Positions 27,016 to 34,756 of a stretch of DNA of 64,000 nt are shown here, in pieces. The notes below the pieces were generated by a model, which saw only the letters and a list, made by a program, of their open reading frames with translations, was not told the DNA's origin and made no database searches. Numbering within the stretch: the first letter of the stretch is position 1; each line of letters starts with the position of its first letter. The DNA lies in assembly GCF_021390545.1 (NCBI RefSeq), contig NZ_JAJUWR010000028.1, positions 1 through 64,000 of the forward strand, read 5' to 3'. This DNA comes from Algoriphagus sp. AGSA1. Its GTDB lineage: Bacteria; Bacteroidota; Bacteroidia; Cytophagales; Cyclobacteriaceae. The position numbers and the translations under genes are program-made.

Positions 27016-27489
27016 ATGACTTTAGGAATAATTCTATTGCTTTTTAAGCTCGTTACCCCACAATTAACGGAAGCGGGTCAGGCCAAACTGGAAAAAATGG
27101 TACAGGAGCGCGACGCATTGACCCGGCAATGGAAGGAATCTGAAAGTAAAAAGTCAGGTATTTTCGGAAATCGCACCAAAAAGGATATGATCGAGACCAA
27201 TGAATGGCTGGAGCGTATCATCGCAAAAGACAACCTGATCATGGACGAGCTGAGGATGATCGGGGATATCGAGAAAACCACCGCCACCCAGACTGGAGAG
27301 GATTATAAGGCCATAGCCTTCAAATTAGAAAAAGACGTACAAGCCCTTAAACGAGCAGTAGCAGAGCGTGACAAACAACTTGAAGAAAAATTATCCGAAA
27401 GAAGGACATTCGAATGGCTTAGCCTGATCCTGTTTTTGGTGAGTTTAGGACTTGGAATGATCCTTTATAAAAAGATATTCAAAACCTAG
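27016..27489 (+). CDS. Hypothetical coiled-coil membrane protein
   Basis: A 157-residue protein with a short hydrophobic N-terminus (MTLGIILLLFKLVTPQ). A long charged helical region (about 20-130), rich in Glu/Lys/Arg with heptad-like spacing, follows. It ends in a strong transmembrane segment (LSLILFLVSLGLGMILY, about 136-152) before a basic tail KKIFKT. I do not recognise a family. The layout suggests a membrane-anchored coiled-coil. It is transcribed alone, and its stop lies at the edge of a shared terminator with the convergent lipoprotein gene. Confidence 0.6.
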   Translation: MTLGIILLLFKLVTPQLTEAGQAKLEKMVQERDALTRQWKESESKKSGIFGNRTKKDMIETNEWLERIIAKDNLIMDELRMIGDIEKTTATQTGEDYKAIAFKLEKDVQALKRAVAERDKQLEEKLSERRTFEWLSLILFLVSLGLGMILYKKIFKT

Positions 27490-27520
27490 TTTTTACTAAG
27501 TAATCCAGGTTTTGAATATC
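27474..27520. terminator. Shared bidirectional terminator with 14-bp perfect stem
   Basis: GATATTCAAAACCT (27474-27487) pairs perfectly with AGGTTTTGAATATC (27507-27520). The left arm lies inside the last codons of the plus-strand gene, and the structure sits 8 bp from the end of the convergent lipoprotein gene. Confidence 0.75.
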
Positions 27521-27527
27521 TTTATTA

Positions 27528-28025
27528 TTAATAAACGCGAACATACTCTTTTACTTCAAAAGGATCCTCACAGGGCAAGAGGTCTTCCTGGCAGTTCTCT
27601 TGGAAAATCATTTTGGTATTGTTCTCCTCAAAAACCAAGGAAGCTGTAGGCATCCGGAAATAATCTATTATCCCAGCATTCAATTCTTCCTTTGGGACAT
27701 AAAAATTCTCCTCACGATGGTCTATCCAGCTAGCCAGATCCGGGGAATAGCTGAAAGTCTCTCCATCCCATTCATAACTATCGTCATAATAAAAGCGATA
27801 GCCTAAATCAGAGCCAGTCTCTGTTTGGCGCACAGTAGTTCTAAATTGATATTGGTTCTCAGATTTAAACTCCAGTGTATTGACCACCCAATAATCCACT
27901 GAATCTACATAAAAACGATCTTCCCATGTACCTGACAACTGGTTCGGGGACTTATCCTCAACATCATCACAAGACACAAAGCTGATAGAAATCAACAAAA
28001 CGGCAAGAAGTGAAAAAGCTTTCAT
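27528..28025 (-). CDS. Hypothetical lipoprotein
   Basis: A 165-residue protein with a lipoprotein signal (MKAFSLLAVLLISISFVSC, Cys19) followed by an acidic linker (DDVEDKSPNQ) and LSGTWEDRFYVDSVDYWVVNTLEFKSENQYQFR, a pattern seen in lipocalin-like stress lipoproteins of Bacteroidota. The LxGTW opening supports that fold, but the family is not certain. It is likely anchored in the outer membrane or facing the periplasm. A 73-bp gap separates it from psd. Confidence 0.7.
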   Translation of the reverse strand: MKAFSLLAVLLISISFVSCDDVEDKSPNQLSGTWEDRFYVDSVDYWVVNTLEFKSENQYQFRTTVRQTETGSDLGYRFYYDDSYEWDGETFSYSPDLASWIDHREENFYVPKEELNAGIIDYFRMPTASLVFEENNTKMIFQENCQEDLLPCEDPFEVKEYVRVY

Positions 28026-28098
28026 TTCATGAATCAGTTTGGTTCATATTCACAATACGAATCCCGGAAAATGAACGCTACAAAACGAACCCATCTTT

Positions 28099-28761
28099 TT
28101 AGGAAGTAAATCTTGCGATCGGAGTCCTCCCCCCTTTGGTCTTTGTCTCCAGCCCTACCAAAACTTCCGCATCTAAAGGCAGGAAAACATCTACCCTAGA
28201 GCCGAATTTGATGAATCCGAATTCTCCGCCTTGTACCAATTCTGAACCTGGTTTCACGTACCATTTTATCCTTCTAGCCAAGGCCCCGGCGATTTGTCTT
28301 ACAAGCAGCTTGGTCCCATTTTCATGTTTGATCACCATAGTGGTCCGCTCATTCTCAGTACTGGATTTTGGGTGCCAAGCCACAAGATATTTACCCTTAT
28401 GGTACTGGAAAAACTCCACTACGCCTTTGATAGGAGACCTTGTAATATGCACATTGATAGGAGACATGAATATGGAGACCTGCCTTCGGCTCTCCTTCAG
28501 GTATTCCTCCTCAAAAGTCTCTTCAATCACCACAACTTTCCCGTCCACAGGGGCATATACCAGGTTTTCATCCGATGGCAACTTAAAGATCGGACTTCTG
28601 AAAAACTGGAGAATAATCAAATAAAGCACAATACTCCCTAAAACAGCAACATTAGATAGTACCCTGGCATCAGGAATAAAATAGATAATGAGGTAGTTAC
28701 CGGCCACTAAAATAATCAGAAGCCAAAATAACAGGATCCTTCCTTCGCGGTGTATAGTCAT
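28099..28761 (-). CDS. psd: Phosphatidylserine decarboxylase family protein
   Basis: A 220-residue short-form phosphatidylserine decarboxylase, which makes phosphatidylethanolamine in the inner membrane. It has an N-terminal pair of membrane segments (about 9-28 and 36-53). The conserved APVDGKVVVIEE and FMSPINVHITRSPIKG segments follow, and then FIKFGSRVDVFLP with Gly187-Ser188, the self-cleavage site that creates the pyruvoyl group. cdsA, for the first step of the same pathway, lies 1.4 kb upstream on the same strand, with glutamate dehydrogenase between them. Confidence 0.93.
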   Translation of the reverse strand: MTIHREGRILLFWLLIILVAGNYLIIYFIPDARVLSNVAVLGSIVLYLIILQFFRSPIFKLPSDENLVYAPVDGKVVVIEETFEEEYLKESRRQVSIFMSPINVHITRSPIKGVVEFFQYHKGKYLVAWHPKSSTENERTTMVIKHENGTKLLVRQIAGALARRIKWYVKPGSELVQGGEFGFIKFGSRVDVFLPLDAEVLVGLETKTKGGRTPIARFTS

Positions 28762-28771
28762 AAGCTTTAAA

Positions 28772-28801
28772 ACTAAAAGGCGTGGATTTCACTCCACGCC
28801 T
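28772..28801 (-). terminator. Terminator of the glutamate dehydrogenase gene
   Basis: Nine-bp arms AGGCGTGGA (28778-28786) and TCCACGCCT (28793-28801), with a 6-nt loop and a TTTTAGTTTT tail on the minus strand, placed between the dehydrogenase stop and the psd start. Confidence 0.8.
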
Positions 28802-28833
28802 CAAAGATAAAATATTCTTTCGATAGAAAAGAC

Positions 28834-30111
28834 TTAGAAGCCCCCTCTAAATGTATAAGTCTTCGCTACTTTATCGATTGCGACGATATATGCCGCTATT
28901 CTCATCGGCACATCATATTTCTGAGATGCCTGATAGACCATTTCAAAGGAATCCTTCATGATACGGTCAGAACGTCTGTTCACACGATCTGCCGTCCATT
29001 TATATCCCAATCTATTCTGAACCCACTCGAAATAAGAAACAGTCACCCCCCCCGCATTGGCCAAGATATCCGGCACAGCCATGATCCCCTTTTCATTGAT
29101 AATGGCATCAGCTTTTGCCGAAGTGGGACCATTGGCCCCTTCTACGATGAGCCTTGCTCTGATGTCGTTCACATTATGTATAGTGATCACATCTTCCACG
29201 GCAGCTGGCACAAGTACATCTACATCCAAAGTCAATAGATCAGCGGGATTATCCATTTTATCACCACCGGCAAAATCAGCCAAATGGCCTCCATTAGCAT
29301 CTCTAAACTCAATCGCTTTCACTATATCAATGCCTTTCTCGTTGTAAAACGCACCGGTGTGATCGGAAATAGCCACGATTTTCAGCCCTCTTTCTTCCAA
29401 CAATCTTGCTGCCCAAGAACCTACATTGCCAAAGCCCTGTACAGCACAAGTGGCCTGAAATGGATTGATCTTGAGTTTTTGCATGGCTGCCAGTGCGGTA
29501 ACCATTACTCCTCGGCCAGTAGCCTCCGTTCTCCCCAAGGATCCCCCAAGCACCAACGGCTTACCGGTAACGACCGAACTCACTGTCATCCCCTTAGCCT
29601 TGGAATACTCATCCATCAACCAAGCCATCTCTCTAGGCCCGGTTCCCATATCGGGAGCAGGTATATCTTTGTCTGGGCCAAACACATCGATCATAGCCAT
29701 CGTATAAGCTCTGACCAAGCGCTCGATTTCTCCCTTGGACATTTCCCGGGGGTTACATCGTACCCCACCTTTACCTCCACCATAAGGGATATCCACCACA
29801 GCACACTTCCATGTCATCCAGGCCGCAAGAGCCCGTACCTCATCGATATGTACATCTGGTGCGAAGCGGATACCGCCTTTTGCCGGGCCTAAAATATTGG
29901 AATGAATCACACGTATTCCTTCGAAGACCTGGATTTTCCCACTGTCCATCGTGATGGGAAGAGATACGATTACTTGTTTGGCAGGGTTTTTCAAGACATT
30001 GTACACCTCATCGGAGAGGCCAAGCTTTTCAGCTGCAATGTTGAATCTTTCCATCATTGACTCCAAAGGGTTTTCTTTATCCTTGATCGGAGCCGGTTCA
30101 ATGTAAGCCAT
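28834..30111 (-). CDS. Glu/Leu/Phe/Val family dehydrogenase (glutamate dehydrogenase)
   Basis: A 425-residue cytosolic enzyme that interconverts glutamate and 2-oxoglutarate plus ammonia with NAD(P). The active-site segment PYGGGKGGVRCNP with its catalytic lysine, the PAPDMGTGPREMAWLMDEYS segment, the Rossmann motif AVQGFGNVGSWAA and the C-terminal NAGGVTVSYFEWVQN are present. Length matches hexameric GDH. It links nitrogen assimilation to the TCA pool used by SucA. It is bounded by its own terminator, so it is probably monocistronic although it sits between two phospholipid genes. Confidence 0.92.
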   Translation of the reverse strand: MAYIEPAPIKDKENPLESMMERFNIAAEKLGLSDEVYNVLKNPAKQVIVSLPITMDSGKIQVFEGIRVIHSNILGPAKGGIRFAPDVHIDEVRALAAWMTWKCAVVDIPYGGGKGGVRCNPREMSKGEIERLVRAYTMAMIDVFGPDKDIPAPDMGTGPREMAWLMDEYSKAKGMTVSSVVTGKPLVLGGSLGRTEATGRGVMVTALAAMQKLKINPFQATCAVQGFGNVGSWAARLLEERGLKIVAISDHTGAFYNEKGIDIVKAIEFRDANGGHLADFAGGDKMDNPADLLTLDVDVLVPAAVEDVITIHNVNDIRARLIVEGANGPTSAKADAIINEKGIMAVPDILANAGGVTVSYFEWVQNRLGYKWTADRVNRRSDRIMKDSFEMVYQASQKYDVPMRIAAYIVAIDKVAKTYTFRGGF

Positions 30112-30181
30112 ATTCGGGTTTGATTTAGTTATTCAAATGCGACACAATATTAAGCAGATTTTCAATCAAGAGGGTTTCATA

Positions 30182-31021
30182 TTAGAATATTTTCAAAAAG
30201 GCAGTAATAAATGGCACCGAAAGTAACAATCCGTCAAAACGATCCATAAATCCCCCATGGCCTGGGAGCCCTCTACCTGAATCTTTGATCTCTATAGAAC
30301 GCTTAAAAAGCGACTCAATCAGATCACCATAAGTTCCGGCGATAATGATGATACCGGCTATGACCAGCCACTTCCAATCATCAATCACATGAAAATACCG
30401 GGTCAGGGCAAAAGCCACCCCAATTGCTGAAAAGGCCCCGCCCAAAAAGCCTTCCCAGGATTTTTTGGGAGAGACTCGTTCGAATAACTTAGTCTTACCA
30501 AATTTTGTTCCAGCAAAATAAGCCCCGGTATCACTCGCCCAAAGAATGAGCAGACAGCCAATGATAATCTCGTAATTATAGGTGGCATCTACTGAAAATA
30601 CGGCAAGATTCAGCAAGGAAAAGGGCACTGCCACATAAAACAACCCCAAAAACGTGTAAGCTACCCCTGTAAAAGGTTTTTTATCGGTTTTCTTATATAG
30701 CTTGATAAAGAAGGTCAACGAGACTATCGGAAAGATGAAGAAAAAATACTTATCTGATAAATGTTCCTTTTCCACCATAAATGTGAGACAGAAAATCATC
30801 AATCCCAGAAAAGTCCCAAAACTCTTGAGAGGAAGCATTCCATCTAGGCCGCTCAGCTTATAGAACTCCATCTGGGAAAATGCCAGAATCAACGCAAAAA
30901 CCAAAAAGTAAGTGTAATCAGAATAAATACATCCGCCTACAATCACCAAGGCACCAAACAAAGCCGTAATCGCCCGCTGTCCCAGATTGCTGTAATTATT
31001 GATACTAAAACGAGATCTCAT
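30182..31021 (-). CDS. cdsA: Phosphatidate cytidylyltransferase
   Basis: A 279-residue integral membrane enzyme that makes CDP-diacylglycerol from CTP and phosphatidate, the branch point of phospholipid synthesis. It has about eight hydrophobic segments. The C-terminal family signature (KKSWEGFLGG, then DLIESLFKRSIEIKDSG followed by RGLPGHGGFMDRFDG) carries the metal-binding acidic residues. Its first codons overlap the end of the DUF2007 gene by 17 bp, so it is translationally coupled to it and to the CPBP protease gene. Confidence 0.94.
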   Translation of the reverse strand: MRSRFSINNYSNLGQRAITALFGALVIVGGCIYSDYTYFLVFALILAFSQMEFYKLSGLDGMLPLKSFGTFLGLMIFCLTFMVEKEHLSDKYFFFIFPIVSLTFFIKLYKKTDKKPFTGVAYTFLGLFYVAVPFSLLNLAVFSVDATYNYEIIIGCLLILWASDTGAYFAGTKFGKTKLFERVSPKKSWEGFLGGAFSAIGVAFALTRYFHVIDDWKWLVIAGIIIIAGTYGDLIESLFKRSIEIKDSGRGLPGHGGFMDRFDGLLLSVPFITAFLKIF

Positions 31022-31211
31022 TCTGGACTATGTTAGTGGCTCTCATCATATCTTCTTGCTGCACATGCACCTCGAAATTTCCAAAAATCTGATAAACCGT
31101 TTCCTTTTTATTCAACACCACGGCCTGTATTTGATGTTCCTCCAAAATCCCCTTGACGATCTCAGCCCTCACCTGCATAGCACTTTCAAATACTTTGTTC
31201 CAGTTTTCCAT
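31005..31211 (-). CDS. DUF2007 domain protein (putative signal-transducing protein)
   Basis: A 68-residue protein with the DUF2007 ferredoxin-like fold pattern: WNKVFESAMQVRAEIVKGILEEHQIQAVVLNKKE, then FEVHVQQEDMMRATNIVQ. These small proteins resemble PII-like or ACT-like sensors, but no ligand is established. It overlaps the upstream CPBP protease gene by 26 bp and the downstream cdsA by 17 bp. The tight overlap suggests co-regulation with membrane lipid synthesis. Confidence 0.8.
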   Translation of the reverse strand: MENWNKVFESAMQVRAEIVKGILEEHQIQAVVLNKKETVYQIFGNFEVHVQQEDMMRATNIVQNEISF

Positions 31212-32136
31212 TGGGTTTATTTATTTTCTTAAAGTAAAAGATTCCTGCCATAAGAACCAATAAACCTGTCAAAGCAGCAGGATAAGATACGGTATCGGTA
31301 GATTCAAAATCAAAATCAATCCAACCTTGGTTACTGGCATATATCAGAAGGACAGTGAAGGTGTTGTTGAAAATATGAGCCAGAATTGGGTACGTAAGAC
31401 TACCAGAATAATAATATAAATAGCCAAATATCCCGCCTAGCAACATTCTCGGCAGAAAGCCATAAAACTGTACATGGATGGCAGAGAAAATAAAAGCGGT
31501 CAACCATATCCCGACATGGGCATTGCCGGTATATAAATGCATTTTAGGCTGGAGCAATCCCCTGAAGAGCATTTCTTCACCTATTCCCGCTAATATACCA
31601 ATCACCAATATCCCTGCGAACAGTTCCGGAATAGTCTGGAAGTCTGTAATGAACTTTGTCAGTTCAGCCATTTGATCCTCCATTTCACGCATCCATATTT
31701 CTATGTCAGACATAAAGTCGGGCAAAACAAGGTTAGAATTGAGGTATCCGAGAAATCCATTCACAAGCATCCCTCCAAACACAATCATCAACATCAAAAG
31801 TCCTCCCTTCCAGTTAAACCGAGCCAACTGCACCTCCCACTGTAGATTAGCCTGGTCTATAAAGTGTATCACTATAGAAGCCGCCACCCAGAATCCAATT
31901 CCTGAACCGATCCCTTGGACAAAATAAATCGCCATACGGCCATTTGGATTGGTAAAATCCCCTGTCAACATGCTTATAGTCTCTGCCATACTCATATTGA
32001 AAAGGTATGGAACCACTGCCATCGCCGAGACTTGCAGGATCACCAAAATGCCAATTGACACTAAAACAATGACTATCAGGGACAAGAGCCAATTTTTACG
32101 TTTGGCTATTTCAGATTCAGTTTCGTATATCTCCAT
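31186..32136 (-). CDS. CPBP family intramembrane glutamic endopeptidase
   Basis: A 316-residue polytopic membrane protein (about eight transmembrane segments) of the Rce1/CPBP family. The active-site motif GEEMLFRGLLQP supplies the paired glutamates and arginine, and the FIFSAIHVQFYGFLPRMLLGG segment supplies the conserved histidine. Family members cleave membrane-embedded or prenylated peptides, but the bacterial substrate is unknown. The start is taken at MEIYETESEIAKRKNW (32136), because the longer frame to 32349 would cross the divergent dusB start. It heads the overlapping CPBP-DUF2007-cdsA cluster. Confidence 0.88.
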   Translation of the reverse strand: MEIYETESEIAKRKNWLLSLIVIVLVSIGILVILQVSAMAVVPYLFNMSMAETISMLTGDFTNPNGRMAIYFVQGIGSGIGFWVAASIVIHFIDQANLQWEVQLARFNWKGGLLMLMIVFGGMLVNGFLGYLNSNLVLPDFMSDIEIWMREMEDQMAELTKFITDFQTIPELFAGILVIGILAGIGEEMLFRGLLQPKMHLYTGNAHVGIWLTAFIFSAIHVQFYGFLPRMLLGGIFGYLYYYSGSLTYPILAHIFNNTFTVLLIYASNQGWIDFDFESTDTVSYPAALTGLLVLMAGIFYFKKINKPNGKLEQSI

Positions 32137-32156
32137 ATTTGAGGTAAATTTACGTG

Positions 32157-32164
32157 CAAATTTA
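32157..32164 (-). promoter_or_regulatory. Candidate -7 box of the CPBP-DUF2007-cdsA operon
   Basis: The minus strand reads TAAATTTG, a match to TAnnTTTG, 20-28 bp upstream of the ATG at 32136. It lies in the 37-bp divergent spacer with dusB. Confidence 0.45.
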
Positions 32165-32173
32165 AAATAAGAA

Positions 32174-33163
32174 GTGGTTAAGATAGGAAACTTGGAATTA
32201 GGGGACTTTCCCCTGCTGCTCGCACCAATGGAAGATGTGAGTGATCCTCCGTTCAGAGCAGTCTGTAAACAGAATGGTGCTGATCTGATGTACACAGAGT
32301 TTATCAGCTCTGAAGGACTGATACGGGATGCCGCAAAAAGTGTCGCCAAGCTCGATATTTTCGATTATGAAAGACCCATAGGGATACAGATTTTCGGCAA
32401 CGAGATAGACTCTATGCGCGAAGCTGCGGCTATAGTAGAAGAAGCCAATCCCGATATTCTGGATATCAATTACGGCTGCCCGGTAAACAAGGTGGCCTGT
32501 AAAGGTGCCGGTGCCGGAATTCTCTTGGACATTGATAAAATGGTGTCCATGACAGCAGAGATCGTGAAGGCAGTGAATATTCCCGTGACAGTAAAAACCC
32601 GCCTGGGTTGGGACAATGACACCATCCGCATCGTAGAAGTGGCTGAGCGTCTCCAAGACGTGGGAATACAGGCTATCAGCATTCACGCCCGCACGCGCAA
32701 GCAAATGTATAAAGGTGAAGCTGACTGGAGCTACCTCAATCAAGTGAAAGACAATCCCCGTTTACATATTCCGGTTTTTGGCAATGGAGATATCGATTCA
32801 CCTGAAAAAGCACTGGAATACAAGAATAAATACAACGTGGACGGAATGATGATCGGCAGGGCATCCATAGGTTATCCATGGATATTCAATGAGATCAAAC
32901 ATTTCCTAGCTACTGGAGAAAAACTTGCCGCTCCGGGATTGGATGAGCGGATTGCCGTCGCAAAAAAACACCTGGACTTCTCTGTAGAATGGAAGGGCCC
33001 CAAACTGGGAATCCTGGAAATGAGGAGACACTACACTAATTACTTCCGGGGAATGCCGAATTTCAAGCAATATCGTACCGAAATGGTCACTGCCGAGACT
33101 TATGAGCAGGTCTGTGAGATTTTGGAGCAAGTTTCCGATATCTATGCAGATCATGTGTTTTAG
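32174..33163 (+). CDS. dusB: tRNA-dihydrouridine synthase
   Basis: A 329-residue FMN enzyme that reduces uridines in the tRNA D-loop with NADPH. It opens with the TIM-barrel strand LLLAPMEDVSDPPFRAVCKQNGADLMYTEFIS. The catalytic-cysteine motif is DINYGCPVNKVACKGAGAGIL, and the phosphate-binding end is FGNGDIDSPEKALEY plus MIGRASIGYPWIFNEI. A DusB-type helical tail completes it. The start codon is GTG. It is divergent from the CPBP gene with only 37 bp between the starts. Confidence 0.93.
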   Translation: MVKIGNLELGDFPLLLAPMEDVSDPPFRAVCKQNGADLMYTEFISSEGLIRDAAKSVAKLDIFDYERPIGIQIFGNEIDSMREAAAIVEEANPDILDINYGCPVNKVACKGAGAGILLDIDKMVSMTAEIVKAVNIPVTVKTRLGWDNDTIRIVEVAERLQDVGIQAISIHARTRKQMYKGEADWSYLNQVKDNPRLHIPVFGNGDIDSPEKALEYKNKYNVDGMMIGRASIGYPWIFNEIKHFLATGEKLAAPGLDERIAVAKKHLDFSVEWKGPKLGILEMRRHYTNYFRGMPNFKQYRTEMVTAETYEQVCEILEQVSDIYADHVF

Positions 33164-33187
33164 GAAACAGAGTTAAAAAGTTGAAAG

Positions 33188-33223
33188 ATGGTAAAGTTGG
33201 AAGGTTAGATTCAACTTTACCAT
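33188..33223. terminator. Inverted repeat after dusB, 12-bp stem
   Basis: ATGGTAAAGTTG (33188-33199) pairs perfectly with CAACTTTACCAT (33212-33223). The region (33172-33226) is built of the T/G-rich GTAAAGTTGGAAGGTT type that recurs near 49221-49258. It lies between the convergent ends of dusB and the ATPase gene and could stop both, though T-runs are weak. Confidence 0.5.
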
Positions 33224-33285
33224 TAGTCTAAGCTTGTTAGCTCTCTGCGGAAAATCCTGCTTGATTTAGGTCGATATTCCTTGAA

Positions 33286-34500
33286 TCAGAAGGTACGCAA
33301 CAAAAAATCAGATAGGTGAACGTGTTGCACACCTTCAATGGATTCTTTCCAAAAATCATCTAATGTGACCACAAATTTTGGGTATTGATCCTTGACTGAC
33401 AAAAGGGTGGAAAATTCCCGTTCGATAGTTTGCTCGCTTTCTAACTTATATGCTACTTGAGCATAGATTTTTCGACCTTGCTTCTCGGCTATGAAGTCAA
33501 TTTCCTTATCAAGGTATTTTCCTACATAAACGGTGTATCCTCTTCTTTTGAATTCCAAGTAAACAATGTTTTCCAAAATACCCGAAATCATTCTATCCCG
33601 ATAACCCATGGTAGCATAGAGTAAGCCCACATCGCTCAAATAGAATTTCTCTTGGGTCTTCAAAATTTCCTTCCCTTTGATATCATACCGGGATGCACGG
33701 TATAAAATAAAAGCACCCTCCAGCGCATTGAGATAATTATATACCGTATTGATATCTATTTTCCGTTGTTGGCTTTTGAAATAGTCAGCTACATTTTTGC
33801 CGGAAAAAGTATTGCCAATATTATCAAAAGCATATTTGACAATCCTCTCCAATAGCTCCACATCCCTGATTTTGAAGCGTTGTACCGTGTCTCGAAGGAT
33901 GACAGAAGAATAGATGTCATACACTACTTTATAGGCTGTTTCCACCGAATAATCAGCAGTATGTATGACAGGAAAGCCCCCCAAACGCAAATAGGAAAGA
34001 AATGCGGTTTTGTTATCAGCTTTATCTTTTGGGAAATAGGCAGACCTAAACTGTAAATATTCGGAAAAAGAAAGCGTATAAACAGGAATCTCCACATAGC
34101 GTCCAGCTAAATAGGTGGCCAACTCGGAAGACAAAAGATGGGAATTGGAGCCTGTAAGGTAAATATCCACATCAAAATCCACCAAAAATGAATTGACAGC
34201 TTTTTCCCATTCCACCACCTCTTGGATTTCACCCAGAAGCAAGTATGTTTTCTTCCCTTTTTGTATCCTGTCTGCGGCATAATTGTATAGCCGTGCAGCT
34301 GTGCGCAATTCGGAAAAAGTAAAACTTTCCAAGTTGATAAGAACGATTTGATCGACACCGATCCCCCTTGATAACAACTCTTCCTTGAGTAGCAATAGAG
34401 AGGTGGACTTGCCACATCTTCTTATTCCTGTCAGGATTTTGATCTGTGGCTTGTCGATGAATTCTCGCAATTGCTCGAAGTAAGTTGTTCTTTCAATCAT
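33286..34500 (-). CDS. AAA-type ATPase with DUF4143 domain
   Basis: A 404-residue protein with Walker A GIRRCGKST (25-33), an LLLGEIQEVVEWEKAVN Walker B-like segment, an LTGSNSHLL sensor region, and a C-terminal DUF4143 nuclease-like domain (about 205-370) with LEFKRRGYTVYVGKYLDKEIDFIAEKQGRKIYAQV, an E...D...E-x-K-like arrangement. The family is widespread and scattered between genomes; its role is not established, though a DNA-directed role is often proposed. In Walker B the usual Asp-Glu is Gly-Glu. Two palindromes lie just upstream of its start, suggesting repressor control. It stands alone and could be a transferred accessory gene. Confidence 0.85.
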   Translation of the reverse strand: MIERTTYFEQLREFIDKPQIKILTGIRRCGKSTSLLLLKEELLSRGIGVDQIVLINLESFTFSELRTAARLYNYAADRIQKGKKTYLLLGEIQEVVEWEKAVNSFLVDFDVDIYLTGSNSHLLSSELATYLAGRYVEIPVYTLSFSEYLQFRSAYFPKDKADNKTAFLSYLRLGGFPVIHTADYSVETAYKVVYDIYSSVILRDTVQRFKIRDVELLERIVKYAFDNIGNTFSGKNVADYFKSQQRKIDINTVYNYLNALEGAFILYRASRYDIKGKEILKTQEKFYLSDVGLLYATMGYRDRMISGILENIVYLEFKRRGYTVYVGKYLDKEIDFIAEKQGRKIYAQVAYKLESEQTIEREFSTLLSVKDQYPKFVVTLDDFWKESIEGVQHVHLSDFLLRTF

Positions 34501-34549
34501 ACTATTTAGGGTTATACCTCCAAATATTACCTTCTATCGTAAACAAATA

Positions 34550-34605
34550 ATGGTTATAACCATAAAATTAAACCAATATACTGCAGTTTTATGGTTATAA
34601 TCATA
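34550..34605. promoter_or_regulatory. Paired palindromes, probable operators
   Basis: ATGGTTATAACCAT (34550-34563) is a perfect 14-bp palindrome, and TATGGTTATAATCATA (34590-34605) is a near-perfect second copy. Their centres are 41 bp apart, about four helical turns. They lie 50-105 bp upstream of the ATPase ATG on the minus strand and 150-205 bp upstream of the EamA gene on the plus strand. The arrangement is typical of a dimeric regulator binding twice on one DNA face. The regulator is unknown. Confidence 0.6.
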
Positions 34606-34756
34606 AAAATTTCCATAGATTCTAGTGAGTAAAATTTAGCCAATTCACAACTGATATTGTTTTTCGCAAAACAGCTTTTCAACTCCTGTAATTTTTCCGC
34701 AAACTTTTCTAGGGTTTTGCTTCCTTTGCAAAGCAGACAATCCACTGTCATAGCCC

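Noticed and set aside
33286..34500. DUF4143 ATPase as part of a toxin-antitoxin or defence cluster
   Set aside because: No second small gene is coupled to it and neighbours are housekeeping; only the palindromes are unusual.
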